A DNA stretch of 32,063 bases from a virus: positions 1 to 32,063 of IMG/VR virus record IMGVR_UViG_3300030047_000084. One strand, given 5' to 3'. A program made the position numbers and the translations under genes. Under the pieces are notes generated by a model. That model worked only from the letters and a program-made list of their open reading frames with translations, ran no database searches and had not been told where the DNA came from. Below are positions 1 to 8,240 of this stretch, piece after piece; position 1 is the stretch's first letter, and every line of letters starts with the position of its first letter.

Positions 1-24
1 GGTCGCCAAGAGTTCCAGTGATTG
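1..24. repeat. Terminal direct repeat (circle joint), left copy
   Basis: The 24 bases beginning GGTCGCCAAGAG and ending GTGATTG are repeated exactly at 32012-32035. The collar fibre gene reads in frame through this overlap, so the repeat marks a circularly closed or circularly permuted genome and not a biological repeat inside it. Confidence 0.9.
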
Positions 25-127
25 CCCCCCAAATACTACCCCCGCCACCAATCGAGCCATCACTAATTTTTTTTAAAATCAGTGCGACTTTTTCCTCGAG
101 TTGTTTAAATCTTTGTACAAAATCCAT
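1..127 (-). CDS. Tail collar fibre protein, N-terminal part (continues at 32011)
   Basis: Reading the minus strand from the ATG at 127-125 gives an open frame of 42 codons that leaves the window at position 1. It resumes in the same frame at 32011, because bases 1-24 repeat at 32012-32035. The joined protein is 226 residues (681 nt with stop). This part encodes a helical start (MDFVQRFKQLEEKV), a Gly-rich hinge and the beginning of the fibre motif ITGTLGDQTDLSTAL, which is common at joints in phage tail fibres. The start lies two bases after the stop of the tail hub gene, as expected within a tail operon. The collar domain itself is in the 31458-32011 part. The continuous frame across the joint is seen directly; the fibre role is inferred from the collar domain. 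Confidence 0.85.
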   Translation of the reverse strand, partial: MDFVQRFKQLEEKVALILKKISDGSIGGGGSIWGAITGTLGD

Positions 128-129
128 TG

Positions 130-1143
130 TTATTTATAAAATTCTAACTCAACATTTTGGTCAGAGCCAAAGTTTATTTTCTTTTGTTTAATTCTTTTGG
201 CTAAGATTACGTCAAAATTATCTAGTTTAACGGTAACAGTATCGCCCGTCCCGTAGGTCTTGCTCGATGGTGAGGGTAGTGAATTTTGAACCGTACAGGA
301 AAAAATATCGACAGGTAATTTATTAGTCTCGATTTCTTTTTGTATTCTATCGTCGACGGTATCCTGTTCAGTCAAACTTATGTCCTCAATAATTTCGGTT
401 TGAGTAAACCAATCGTTTTGATAAATTACCCCAGCGTCATAATTCCCCAAAACCTGAACACCGTCAACATTTCCGCCGTAAAGTTTCCCCTTATTTATCA
501 CTGACCCAAAGAGAGGAATATCGAGTTTGTAGGTATTAGTATTCGATAGTCTGAAAATTGCGTTTGGTAAAACTGAGCCGATTGATGGGGCAACGGTTAA
601 AACTTTCTGAGGTGAAATTTTAAAATCAAATCCATCAATTAAATTGTCTCCCGATAGTGCTGGCAAAATTTTAGCCACTGACTCGTCAGTATAAGGTCGA
701 GTCCTGATTTTTGATGGTGTGATAGTCCCCTGAGTGATTGCGATTTCGTTTAGGTCATTGATGACGTCCCAAGCGATGAGACCGCCGTCAATATCGGTGA
801 AAGTCCCAGTATAAAAAACATTTTCAAAATAAGCCAGCCACGATTTAAAATCAATCGTCAGAGTGTCCGAATTACCCTGATTTTGAATTGACGCCTGAGT
901 AATAAACCCGCCAAAAATTAAAACATCGTCCTCGTAAAAATAAGCCAGTTTAACACCACCTTTGAAAAATGTAAGTATATCTATCCCCTGAGCTGTCAAT
1001 GATTTCTCTAAATAGGCATAGCTAATATTTACCTGAGCCGTACAAATTGCGTTATGGACGAGAGTAACACTACCGCTCTCGTAAGGTAAAACCCATTTTA
1101 AAGAGCCGTCTCGATTTGTAATTTCGATTTTATATTGAAACAT
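130..1143 (-). CDS. Tail hub / tail-associated (Tal-like) protein
   Basis: This 337-residue protein lies directly after the distal tail gene in the order of siphovirus tail operons. The sequence opens MFQYKIEITNRDGSLKWVLP and is beta-rich, with many Gly, Asn and Thr turns, like the gp27-type hub folds of Siphoviridae (ReqiPepy6 Gp37-like proteins). The hub closes the tail tube and carries the fibres. It overlaps the 3' end of the distal tail gene by 14 bases (1130-1143), which suggests translational coupling. No peptidoglycan-hydrolase domain is visible, so it is shorter than many Tal proteins of Gram-positive phages. Function rests mainly on position and general composition; no catalytic motif was found. 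Confidence 0.7.
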   Translation of the reverse strand: MFQYKIEITNRDGSLKWVLPYESGSVTLVHNAICTAQVNISYAYLEKSLTAQGIDILTFFKGGVKLAYFYEDDVLIFGGFITQASIQNQGNSDTLTIDFKSWLAYFENVFYTGTFTDIDGGLIAWDVINDLNEIAITQGTITPSKIRTRPYTDESVAKILPALSGDNLIDGFDFKISPQKVLTVAPSIGSVLPNAIFRLSNTNTYKLDIPLFGSVINKGKLYGGNVDGVQVLGNYDAGVIYQNDWFTQTEIIEDISLTEQDTVDDRIQKEIETNKLPVDIFSCTVQNSLPSPSSKTYGTGDTVTVKLDNFDVILAKRIKQKKINFGSDQNVELEFYK

Positions 1144-1966
1144 AATGGTATTGGTACTCTGCTGTTACGATACCAGTGTCGGCAACGTCGCCAGTAGAAA
1201 GAATAAAGCTATTTTGTCCGCAAGGTAAGATTAAAAAATCTCCCCCAAGTTCTGACATTTTATTATTGCCAGCATTGTCTAAAACAGACTCGTTGTAAAT
1301 ATCAATAATACGGCTTGCCCCTGAGTTGATGGTAGCGTTTACTGTCATAGATTTTTGATTGATGACATCGACCAAAGTCGGAGTTGTCAATTTTCCTGAG
1401 AAAGTAAATTTAGGGAAAGCCCAAACATTACCACCGACAAAAAAGTCGGTTGTAACTGCTGAACCTGACGACATATTGAGAGGGAGAGCAAAAGGAATGG
1501 CGAAAGTGCCACCTTTTCCAATCGTGATGATTTGTTGATATTTTTGTTGACTGACAAAAAAAGGATATTCGGCTTGACAATTATATTGAATGGCACTCGA
1601 CATAATATCGTTTGAACTCAAATCGTTGCTGTTGCCCGTTATCATAGCGTCGAGAGTTAGTATCGAGCCATTGTCGAGAGTTACAACGATAGCGATTTTA
1701 TCAGAGTCGGCGTAGTAGCTTGGAGTCAAATATTTTTCCAATAAAAGACGTTTGTCGGCGTGGTCGGCTGGGTCTCTGCCGTTAATAAAAACAGTAAAAC
1801 TAAAAGTTTTCCCACCAAATCGAGATTTACCCAAGACGACACCGTGCCTCTGTAAAATATCAGAGACAGAGTATTTCTTAGTGAAAGGATTTGAGAGACC
1901 TTGGACGATGTAACCAAAACCGTCGGCGTCTTGGACTAGGTCGAGACCATTGATATTGAATTTCAT
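1130..1966 (-). CDS. Distal tail (Dit-like) protein
   Basis: This 278-residue protein follows the tape measure gene, where siphoviruses encode Dit. The N-terminal half has the usual pattern of a tail-tip ring protein: a short opening (MKFNINGLDLVQDADGFGY), then a KRLLLEKYLTP segment and a beta-rich galectin-like C-terminal half. Dit forms the ring between tail tube and baseplate. Its ATG shares one base with the tape measure stop (TAATG at 1968-1964), a stop-start coupling. Its 3' end overlaps the hub gene. The assignment combines synteny with size; the sequence match to the family was judged by eye only. Confidence 0.7.
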   Translation of the reverse strand: MKFNINGLDLVQDADGFGYIVQGLSNPFTKKYSVSDILQRHGVVLGKSRFGGKTFSFTVFINGRDPADHADKRLLLEKYLTPSYYADSDKIAIVVTLDNGSILTLDAMITGNSNDLSSNDIMSSAIQYNCQAEYPFFVSQQKYQQIITIGKGGTFAIPFALPLNMSSGSAVTTDFFVGGNVWAFPKFTFSGKLTTPTLVDVINQKSMTVNATINSGASRIIDIYNESVLDNAGNNKMSELGGDFLILPCGQNSFILSTGDVADTGIVTAEYQYHYVSI

Positions 1967-4188
1967 TAGTAAGAGTAATTTAATTTATAATTTAATTTTG
2001 ACATCATAGTATCCCAATCCATAGGGTTATTTATGATTGCCTCAATTTTAATTTCGTTTGATTTACTGCTTTGTTGATTGACAATATTACTAGGTACTGG
2101 GGTTCTACCTCTCAACATATCTTTTGATAAAACGAACTCGTCTTGATGGACAACAGCGAGACCAGTCTTTTTGACCCAGCCCCCTTTTTCGTACCAGTCG
2201 ACATTCATTGTAGGATAATTGATTTCGTGTCCCGCTACTGTTGTCGAACCTGAGCCGAGAGAAAGGTGAGGAAATTTAATCTCTTTGAGAGCGTTGACAA
2301 TTCCTGACGCCATATCTTTGAATTTTTGTAGAATTTTTCCAGCGACGTCGGTTATCTTTGACCAAATAGCGTCCATCTGATTACCGAGCCAATCGAAAGC
2401 CTCTTTAATTGGAGTCATTACGGCAGTCTTGACCCCGTTAAATGCCTCTGTAAATTTAGCCCAAATCTTCGTTAAAACATCAACTATGAAAGTCCAAGCG
2501 GTAGTCAAAGCCCCTGAAATTGCCTCATAAATTACTTGGAAAATACTAACTAAGAAAGTCCAAATTGTCGTAAAAGTAGTAACAAAAAAGTTGTAGACGT
2601 TGGTAAATATCATCACTATAAAATTCCAAACCTCAGTAAATACAGTAACTATCCCGTTCCAAACGGTAACAAAAAATAATGATATTGCGTTCCAAATCAA
2701 AGTTAATTTTTCATTGATTACTTGTAAAACTGCCATCAATTTGACTCCGACAGTGTCCCAAAGTTTTTGTAAAATGCCAGCGATAAATTCGTAGATAGTC
2801 CAAAAGACAATCTGTATCCCAGCCCAAATCATTTCACCGATGAATTTTATTACTGTCCAAATCCCATTAAAAACATAAGAGACGACTGTATAAATAGCGT
2901 TAAAAATTGTATAGTAAAAATTAAAATAAAAGGTAAGATAGGCAACAATTATATTTTTAATTACATCAAATACAGTCTTGACGACATTGGCAATACCATT
3001 AAAAACAGTCCTGACCGCAGTCAAGGCGTTGTTAAATCCTGTTTTAATTCCATTGACGATTTGATTTACTTTCGAGGTTACTGAGTTCCATAAATTAGTG
3101 AAAAATCCCCCGACTGTTGAGAGTGCCGTAGTTACGAAAGTTTTTATTGCGTTCCCGATATTGACGAAAAATGCTTTGACTGAGTCCCAGTGTTTGACGA
3201 GTTCGTAAATTCCGAAAGCTAAGAGGGCGACACCAGCGACGACTAATAAAATTGTCCCGATTATAGGTAACATTGTCCCCGTCAGCATAGCAAACCCAGC
3301 CCCGAGAGCTGGTAACATAGCGATTAAAATTAAAAGTGGACCGACTATCAAACTGAAAGCGGTAACAATTAAAGTCCCGATTGCTACAAATTTAACGATG
3401 TTCGGATTTAGATTGTTGATTACTTCGAGCAATTTAATTAAACCGCCTTGGAATTTTTCCCAAAGAGGCAATAATTGACCGCCGAGTTTTTCTTTTTGGT
3501 CTTCGAGTGCGACTGAGAGATGAGCTTTCATACCGTCAGCGGTATTTAGAGCCACCTCGTTGGTGAATTTTAAATTTTGAGCGAAACCCTGATTGATTGC
3601 GTCGACCTTTTGCTGTTCAGTTCCGAATTGAATGAGCTTTTGTTGAGCGTCAGTGAAACGGATACCTGATTTTTCCAAAACTCCGAATTGACCGTTTAAA
3701 GCCTTGGCTATCATATTGGCAGATTGAGAGAGTTGGTCGCCACTGGCAGAGACACCAAATTGATTGACTGCCAAATCAGCAAGCGAACCGCCCAAATTTT
3801 GAACGGCTTTATTTGATAGACCGAAAGTTGATAATTGAGCGAGTCCGATTTTGATGTTGTCGCCGTCTAGGACACCTTTTTTTTGTAGAGCGTCAGCTAA
3901 CGCCTCGGTTTGTGAGAGTTGGTCTTTGGTGGCGTGAGAGACACTAATAACAGCGTGTTCGAGCTGAGCCTGAGCGGTTTCTACCTCACTGGCTTTGTCA
4001 ATCCAATCTTTCATCATCGCAACCCCAGCAACGCCGACACCCGTCAAAATACCGCCAGCAATTTTTAAATTTTGCGACCATTGACCAGCCTTTTTTTGAT
4101 TATCGTCGAGAGTATCCGAGAAATTTTTTAAAACAGACGACGCCTCATCTTGGGCTTGAATTAAAATATTAAGTGGGACGTTTTCCAT
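1966..4188 (-). CDS. Tail tape measure protein
   Basis: This 740-residue protein is the longest in the window. It has an alanine- and glutamine-rich helical N-terminal part (about residues 1-240, including the segment ETAQAQLEHAVISV). A hydrophobic stretch follows (about 265-330) that could span membranes during DNA ejection. The central part (about 340-620) carries repeated tryptophan and phenylalanine heptad-like units such as VWNGIVTVFTEVWNFIV. The end has the segment GGWVKKTGLAVVHQDEFVLS, which resembles C-termini of many tape measures. It sets tail length and is ejected with the DNA. The frameshifted chaperone pair lies just upstream, the expected neighbour. Its ATG follows the motif TATAATTAAATT. 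Confidence 0.93.
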   Translation of the reverse strand: MENVPLNILIQAQDEASSVLKNFSDTLDDNQKKAGQWSQNLKIAGGILTGVGVAGVAMMKDWIDKASEVETAQAQLEHAVISVSHATKDQLSQTEALADALQKKGVLDGDNIKIGLAQLSTFGLSNKAVQNLGGSLADLAVNQFGVSASGDQLSQSANMIAKALNGQFGVLEKSGIRFTDAQQKLIQFGTEQQKVDAINQGFAQNLKFTNEVALNTADGMKAHLSVALEDQKEKLGGQLLPLWEKFQGGLIKLLEVINNLNPNIVKFVAIGTLIVTAFSLIVGPLLILIAMLPALGAGFAMLTGTMLPIIGTILLVVAGVALLAFGIYELVKHWDSVKAFFVNIGNAIKTFVTTALSTVGGFFTNLWNSVTSKVNQIVNGIKTGFNNALTAVRTVFNGIANVVKTVFDVIKNIIVAYLTFYFNFYYTIFNAIYTVVSYVFNGIWTVIKFIGEMIWAGIQIVFWTIYEFIAGILQKLWDTVGVKLMAVLQVINEKLTLIWNAISLFFVTVWNGIVTVFTEVWNFIVMIFTNVYNFFVTTFTTIWTFLVSIFQVIYEAISGALTTAWTFIVDVLTKIWAKFTEAFNGVKTAVMTPIKEAFDWLGNQMDAIWSKITDVAGKILQKFKDMASGIVNALKEIKFPHLSLGSGSTTVAGHEINYPTMNVDWYEKGGWVKKTGLAVVHQDEFVLSKDMLRGRTPVPSNIVNQQSSKSNEIKIEAIINNPMDWDTMMSKLNYKLNYSY

Positions 4189-4200
4189 AATTTAATTATA
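4189..4200 (-). promoter_or_regulatory. TATAAT-N6-ATG start motif (representative of about nine sites)
   Basis: On the minus strand the tape measure start reads TATAATTAAATTATG, a perfect -10-type hexamer six bases before the ATG. The same arrangement precedes the starts at 5746, 5956, 10199, 12248 and 30931, with TATTAT variants at 27505 and 28770 and TAAAAT at 6399. Either each is a -10 element giving a leaderless transcript, or it is an AT-rich translation start signal in genes without a Shine-Dalgarno. Confidence 0.5.
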
Positions 4201-4218
4201 CATTTATAAACCCGACAG

Positions 4219-4778
4219 TTAAGGCTTTTGTTTTGCCTTAAATTCCTCAACATTGTTTTTTTGCTCGAGATATTCCGCCATTTCTTGAACCCAATCGGCG
4301 GGCTGTTTTTCAAGTTCGGTGTAAGTTACGCCGAGAGCATAGCAAATACTGGCAATCACATAGGTATCAGGGAGAGCGGTTTTAGAGAGTAACGATTTGA
4401 AAAGATTTACTTTGTCTCTATCGTTTTGTTTTCCTCGTTTTTTTTTGGGTCAACGATTTTATCAATTATGTCGGTAACAACCTGAGCGTCAGCAACGCCC
4501 CAGTCTAAAATAGTGTCAGCGAAATTTTCAGTAATTAAAGTATCACCGATTTTGATTGAGATAACTAGGAAATCAATAGATTTGTCTTGACGACTACCCA
4601 ATAATTCAGATGGTTTGACTTTACCCATTATTTCTTTTTTGGATTTTTCTACATCGTCTCGGTCAATATCCTCGGCTTTTACTGAGTCGTACATTACACT
4701 ATCAATCGACCTTTTATCTCTAAAAGTGAGAACGTCTTTAATTTCTACCTCGTATCCGCTTGGAGTTGTTATTTTCAT
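4219..4778 (-). CDS. Tail assembly chaperone frameshift fusion (gpGT-like)
   Basis: The zero-frame gene ends at 4407. An overlapping -1 frame is open from the A-run at 4446-4438 down to a TAA at 4221-4219. After a -1 slip on A AAA AAC (4443-4437) the extension begins RGKQNDRDKV and ends EEFKAKQKP, about 71 residues. Lambda gpG/gpGT and most siphoviruses make two chaperones this way, just before the tape measure gene, to coat it during tail assembly. The gap between 4407 and the tape measure start would otherwise be empty. The open frame and slippery run are seen; that slippage occurs is inferred from the family. Confidence 0.85.
4407..4778 (-). CDS. Tail assembly chaperone, short form (gpG-like)
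   Basis: This 123-residue protein lies between the tail tube and tape measure genes. It is acidic and helical, opening with MKITTPSGYEVEIKDVLTFR and ending DKIVDPKKNEENKTIETK. Such short chaperones bind the tape measure protein and are not part of the virion. Its last codons contain a nine-A run preceded by CCC, where a fraction of ribosomes should shift to make the longer form ending at 4219. The start lies eight bases beyond the tail tube stop. Position, size and frameshift signal agree; the sequence alone is weakly conserved. Confidence 0.85.
   Translation of the reverse strand: MKITTPSGYEVEIKDVLTFRDKRSIDSVMYDSVKAEDIDRDDVEKSKKEIMGKVKPSELLGSRQDKSIDFLVISIKIGDTLITENFADTILDWGVADAQVVTDIIDKIVDPKKNEENKTIETK
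4437..4449 (-). promoter_or_regulatory. Programmed -1 ribosomal frameshift slippery site
   Basis: The minus strand reads CCCAAAAAAAAAC here, containing the classic heptamer A AAA AAC in the correct phase. A -1 shift opens the downstream frame to 4219. Confidence 0.85.
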
Positions 4779-4786
4779 AATTAAGA

Positions 4787-5746
4787 TTACAACGATGTAT
4801 TAGTATTTGTCAACTCCACTTTTACCAAGCCATTTACGGCGTCAGGTTTAGAGTCGAAATCAATACTAACAGCATTTTCGTTTGAAGTGAGAGGCAAATC
4901 AGTTTTATTGAAAACAATGAGAGGGGCTAAGACATCGAGTTTGTAATTGCTGGCAACTCCGACAGTATCGCCGATGACTGTTAATTGAAGAGGTACGCCG
5001 TCGATAAGTTTAGCCTGAGCTAAATATCCATTGGTTACGCTATCTAAAACAGCGTTTATTTTACCTTTGAAAGATGAGCCACCATTGACAGAATATCCAA
5101 CAGAGTCAACGCCACCCATTCCGTATTGATAAACAACACCGTTGTCGTAGGAAAGCTCGAAGTCAGTAACTTTTTCTTTAATATCAACAGAATTGATTTT
5201 TAAAATTGAGATGTCTTCGTAAGAGAAAACTCGACCAGTATTGTAGACGGCAGTAATTGGAGTTACTTGGTCGGCTGAGGTTTTACCCAATAAATCAAAA
5301 GTGATTTCGAGAGCAGAGCCAACTTTAGCTTTAATTTTGAAACCAGTAGCGATGACGCCCGATATTCTTTTACAACTAGGTTGAATGTCTTGCTCGGCAG
5401 TGTAGGAAATTTTAGCTCCCTGTTCAGTGATGACGTGAGTTTTGACAATAGTTTCACCACTAACGAGAGTAGATACAACTTTGCCCAAAGCAGAGGCGAT
5501 AAAATAACCGATGTCGTTAGGGATAGCGTTCAAATCATAAGAGCCTTTGATGGTATTCTTACCTTTTGAAAATGCTTTGTTTTTGGCTAAGCTACCAGTT
5601 AAACCCTCAATTCCATTTTTAGCGAGTTCTTCGGAAAGACCGCCAGATGGTTTTAGGTTTAGAGTAATTGTAGGGGTAACAGCAGAGCCAAAAGTTGACT
5701 CTTTCCCTATGCTAACTTTGTTTAATAGTCCGTTTGAGTATTCCAT
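4787..5746 (-). CDS. Major tail (tube) protein
   Basis: This 319-residue protein precedes the chaperone pair, the usual place for the tail tube gene. It opens MEYSNGLLNKVSIGKESTFG, resembling tube proteins that begin with a conserved G-x-ESTFG-type segment, and is beta-strand rich with many Gly, Ser and Thr residues. The hexameric tube it forms conducts DNA. The C-terminal third (from about residue 235) could be an added Ig-like surface domain, since the length exceeds that of minimal tube proteins; this is a guess. The start is preceded by TATAATTAAAAT. Assignment by position and character. Confidence 0.8.
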   Translation of the reverse strand: MEYSNGLLNKVSIGKESTFGSAVTPTITLNLKPSGGLSEELAKNGIEGLTGSLAKNKAFSKGKNTIKGSYDLNAIPNDIGYFIASALGKVVSTLVSGETIVKTHVITEQGAKISYTAEQDIQPSCKRISGVIATGFKIKAKVGSALEITFDLLGKTSADQVTPITAVYNTGRVFSYEDISILKINSVDIKEKVTDFELSYDNGVVYQYGMGGVDSVGYSVNGGSSFKGKINAVLDSVTNGYLAQAKLIDGVPLQLTVIGDTVGVASNYKLDVLAPLIVFNKTDLPLTSNENAVSIDFDSKPDAVNGLVKVELTNTNTSL

Positions 5747-5779
5747 ATTTTAATTATATATTTTTAAAAATATATTTGT

Positions 5780-5956
5780 TTATTTAGAATTGATAACTTT
5801 AATTTTTTCCTTTTTACTGAATTTTGGCAAATCTTTATATTCAGAAATAAGAGGGTGATTGATTTCGATTTCAGTCTCGAAAGGTGTCCCAGCGACAATT
5901 TCGCCGACTCCCTGTAACACGATTGAACCTGAACCGTTGTAAATATATTTATTCAT
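5780..5956 (-). CDS. Small structural-region protein, unknown (58 aa)
   Basis: This short gene has an ATG at 5956-5954 preceded by TATAATTAAATT and a TAA at 5782-5780. The product opens MNKYIYNGSGSIVLQGVGEI and ends EKIKVINSK. A short beta-strand start with the pattern GSGSI-LQGVG also occurs in small proteins of unknown role encoded near phage head-tail genes. It sits between the tail terminator candidate and the tail tube gene. It may be a small virion decoration or connector part; no function can be assigned. The matching start motif and the tight fit between neighbours make it a real gene. Confidence 0.75.
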   Translation of the reverse strand: MNKYIYNGSGSIVLQGVGEIVAGTPFETEIEINHPLISEYKDLPKFSKKEKIKVINSK

Positions 5957-5976
5957 AATTTAATTATAGACTATTT

Positions 5977-6399
5977 TTAAATGCGTCGCTCAGTAATTGA
6001 GCCAGTGTATTTGATTTCATACATAAAGAGAGCCTCACCAAATCTCTCAGGATAAGCGACTAATCCCGAAAGTGGCTCAGTAGAGACGAGAGTATTTTCA
6101 AGAGTAACCTTGTCAATTAAGAGGGTTTGTATTGCCTCGCCAATATCCTCAATCGTCCTCTCGACATCATCTTTGTTTTGCTCTATCTTTCCCCATATTC
6201 TAATAGCCACCGAAGTATTTACTTTGGTATCTGTCATCGTAATTCTTTCACTGTTAAAACTCAGAGGGGAAATTGTACAAACTGGGTAAGCATTAAAAAC
6301 GATTTCGTCAGTTCCAAAAACTTTCGTCCCAAGACCAGTGATATTTTTTGTTTTGATGACATCAACTAATTTGTCAATCAAGCTGGTGTAATTATTCAT
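5977..6399 (-). CDS. Probable tail terminator / tail completion protein
   Basis: This 140-residue protein lies between an HK97-gp10-like gene and the tail tube gene, where siphoviruses encode the protein that caps the tail tube at the neck. It opens with a helical segment (MNNYTSLIDKLVDVIKTK) followed by alternating beta-strands with the segments NAYPVCTISP and VNTSVAIRIWG, the general plan of gpU-like terminators. Its start is preceded by TAAAATTAAACT. The assignment rests on order and predicted fold, not on a specific motif. Confidence 0.6.
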   Translation of the reverse strand: MNNYTSLIDKLVDVIKTKNITGLGTKVFGTDEIVFNAYPVCTISPLSFNSERITMTDTKVNTSVAIRIWGKIEQNKDDVERTIEDIGEAIQTLLIDKVTLENTLVSTEPLSGLVAYPERFGEALFMYEIKYTGSITERRI

Positions 6400-6414
6400 A
6401 GTTTAATTTTACTA

Positions 6415-6909
6415 TTATTTTCCAGTTAAAAAATAACTTACTAATTTTGTTTTAGCTTTCGCCATTTCCTCGGGTGTTTTTTGACCAGCTAATTCTCGAC
6501 CCTTTTTCATAAAGCCTTTGGCTGGGACACCTTTGACAGATTTTGTCCGTATCCAAGTGCCGTCTTTTAATCGAAAATTCAAATATTCCCCTTTCGTTGG
6601 AGTGATTGGTTTGGCTTTGTAGCCATAAATTCCAGTACCATATTCCTGATAGGCAAAGTATGGTTTCATTTCGCCCATAAAAACCTCGCCGACTATTTGC
6701 TGACTCTGTAATCCTATTCGAGTGGTGATTGATTGTAGCAAAGTTCCCGTATCTGTTGGGGCATTTTTAACAGCCTCTTCCTGAGCGACTTTCGTTAGAT
6801 TGTCAATCATCGTCCTGTAAATTCCCCGAGTAATAGTTGGAAAACCTTTCATAGTACCCGCTAACTGCTCGAGTCCCTCAATTTTTACATTGAGACCGTA
6901 GCCAGCCAT
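6415..6909 (-). CDS. HK97 gp10-like head-tail joining protein
   Basis: The preferred start is the ATG at 6909-6907, which overlaps the stop of the preceding gene in a TAATG arrangement, giving 164 residues (MAGYGLNVKIEGLEQLAGTM). A longer open frame to 6963 exists but would overlap that gene. The segment NAPTDTGTLLQSI is typical of the HK97 gp10 family, in which the NAPvdTGrLr motif is conserved. YFAYQEYGTG and a Lys-rich end (KGFMKKG) also match. The family acts at the neck or in tail completion. Confidence 0.85.
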   Translation of the reverse strand: MAGYGLNVKIEGLEQLAGTMKGFPTITRGIYRTMIDNLTKVAQEEAVKNAPTDTGTLLQSITTRIGLQSQQIVGEVFMGEMKPYFAYQEYGTGIYGYKAKPITPTKGEYLNFRLKDGTWIRTKSVKGVPAKGFMKKGRELAGQKTPEEMAKAKTKLVSYFLTGK

Positions 6910-7247
6910 TACGAGACTAAATTGATAACACACGCCCCAGCAATCGTCATTTTGTGAAAGCAAAGAGTTTTTTTAGGATTTCCTTTGATGATGTATTCCT
7001 GACCAGCGGTAACAGTCGAGTCGCCTGAGACAACAGTAAAAATATCACCAGCTTTTAGGCTGATATTCTGATTAAAGAAATAGAAATTAAATAGATTACC
7101 GACTGGGACGTTCTGATAAATCATACTATCCTCGGTAGTTGCGGGGGTAATTAAAACTTTAGCCGTTGCTGAAATTGTTGATTTTGCCCCTGAACTTGGG
7201 ACGTGTTCGACTTTAACGATAGCGTTGAAATTGTGTAATAATGCCAT
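6909..7247 (-). CDS. Probable head closure / head-tail adaptor protein
   Basis: This 112-residue protein lies between the connector and the gp10-like gene, the place of head-closure (stopper) proteins. It is beta-rich, with the segment LKAGDIFTVVSGDSTVTAG near residue 65 and IIKGNPKKTLCFHKM later; a barrel with a ligand-loop pattern like SPP1 gp16-type stoppers is plausible. The start is preceded by TATACTTAACT, close to the late start motif. It is coupled to the next gene by TAATG. No diagnostic motif was found. Confidence 0.55.
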   Translation of the reverse strand: MALLHNFNAIVKVEHVPSSGAKSTISATAKVLITPATTEDSMIYQNVPVGNLFNFYFFNQNISLKAGDIFTVVSGDSTVTAGQEYIIKGNPKKTLCFHKMTIAGACVINLVS

Positions 7248-7263
7248 AGTTAAGTATAGCAGT

Positions 7264-7890
7264 TTAGACGCAAGGCAGAGTATACTTTTCGACGATTTTT
7301 TCCAAAATTCCTCGACTTTCTTGATTAAAACCGACGGTTATTGTACCAGTGTCCATCTGAGAAACATCTTTATTGCCGTATTCTTTCTGTAAATATGTTT
7401 TAGCGACAGCCTCGATAATTGCTCCGACAACGTCCTCACCCCAAAACTTTTTTAGAGTGTACTGAATTTTTACAGCTTGCTCGTCAAAACCGTTGGGCGA
7501 ATAAATGCCATTTCTGAAAAAGACATATTTTGGATAGACTAAAAACTCGACTCCGAGATTTAGGGTATTGTTTGACCCGTCTTTAATAAAGACATCATTA
7601 CCGTTGACAGTAATTTTTTGGACTTCGTTGATTGGAGAGTTTGAGGTATAGAGTTTGTCAGTACCAGCGTCAAGAGTTTCCTCGTAAATAGTATTAGCAA
7701 TTTTGAAATTACGACCAGCACCGCTCGAGATGTCGTCCTCAGCTTTTAAAATCATCTTTGCGATGAGGGTTTCTTTTCCAGTGATTACTTCGTCAAGAAA
7801 ATCGCCAATATTAGCGGGGGTAACACCTGACCAATTTGATTGTTTTAATTCAGCGTCAACTATTTCAACGACTGGGGTTTCGTCAGGCAT
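7264..7890 (-). CDS. Head-tail connector (gp6-like adaptor)
   Basis: This 208-residue protein follows the capsid region. An N-terminal helical part (about residues 20-60, with ETLIAKMILKAEDDISSGAG) is followed by a beta-rich middle with the pattern YTSNSPINEVQKITVNG. A helical end contains EAVAKTYLQKEYGNKDVSQ, and the gp6/gp15-like connectors have the same helix-sheet-helix layout. They bind the portal ring and extend the DNA channel. The P-I-x-x-V-x-x-I-x-V-N-G pattern is frequent in this family. Confidence 0.75.
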   Translation of the reverse strand: MPDETPVVEIVDAELKQSNWSGVTPANIGDFLDEVITGKETLIAKMILKAEDDISSGAGRNFKIANTIYEETLDAGTDKLYTSNSPINEVQKITVNGNDVFIKDGSNNTLNLGVEFLVYPKYVFFRNGIYSPNGFDEQAVKIQYTLKKFWGEDVVGAIIEAVAKTYLQKEYGNKDVSQMDTGTITVGFNQESRGILEKIVEKYTLPCV

Positions 7891-7893
7891 TTT

Positions 7894-8157
7894 TTACTTT
7901 GTCTCTGAACTGGTAACCATTTTATTATTTTGTGTTACCTCTTTTTTTTCTTCGGCTGGTTTTGTATCGGGAGTTTTAGTTTCGTTTGTTTTAGGGGCTT
8001 TGGCGACGTCCTTAGCTTTGGAATTGTCTTTTTTTTCTTCAATAAGCTCAATTCTTTCGTCGTTTTGTTTAACTCCGAGAACTTTGGTATCGACAGTTTC
8101 GCCGACATCATATCTCTGATTACCATTAAAGATGACTTGTTTTACTATTGCTTTCAT
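7894..8157 (-). CDS. Small Lys/Glu-rich protein, head region
   Basis: This 87-residue protein opens with a short beta-hairpin (MKAIVKQVIFNGNQRYDVGE) and then becomes a highly charged, low-complexity tail rich in Lys, Glu, Thr and Pro, probably disordered. It lies between the capsid gene and the connector, four bases from the latter. Small proteins of this shape occur after capsid genes in other HK97-like phages, sometimes as head fibre or decoration proteins. The role here is unknown. Confidence 0.65.
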   Translation of the reverse strand: MKAIVKQVIFNGNQRYDVGETVDTKVLGVKQNDERIELIEEKKDNSKAKDVAKAPKTNETKTPDTKPAEEKKEVTQNNKMVTSSETK

Positions 8158-8198
8158 TTTTTTGTTTTGTAAATAAATATTTAATTTAGGAATTACCT

Positions 8199-8226
8199 AA
8201 GAGAGCGAAGTTTCCCTCGCTCTCTT
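8199..8226 (-). terminator. Strong hairpin after the major capsid gene
   Basis: A perfect 10-bp stem (AAGAGAGCGA / TCGCTCTCTT) with an 8-base loop starts 15 bases past the capsid stop. A second, weaker hairpin (TTAGG / CCTAA, 8187-8201) adjoins it. No U-run follows on the minus strand, so it may lower read-through or protect the capsid mRNA 3' end and is not a classic terminator. Confidence 0.6.
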
Positions 8227-8240
8227 TCAAATTCTTAAAC

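Noticed and set aside
7703-8172. Overlapping plus-strand frames opposite the connector and Lys-rich genes
   Set aside because: They are antisense shadows with Phe/Ser-rich sequences caused by the Lys- and Glu-rich genes on the other strand.
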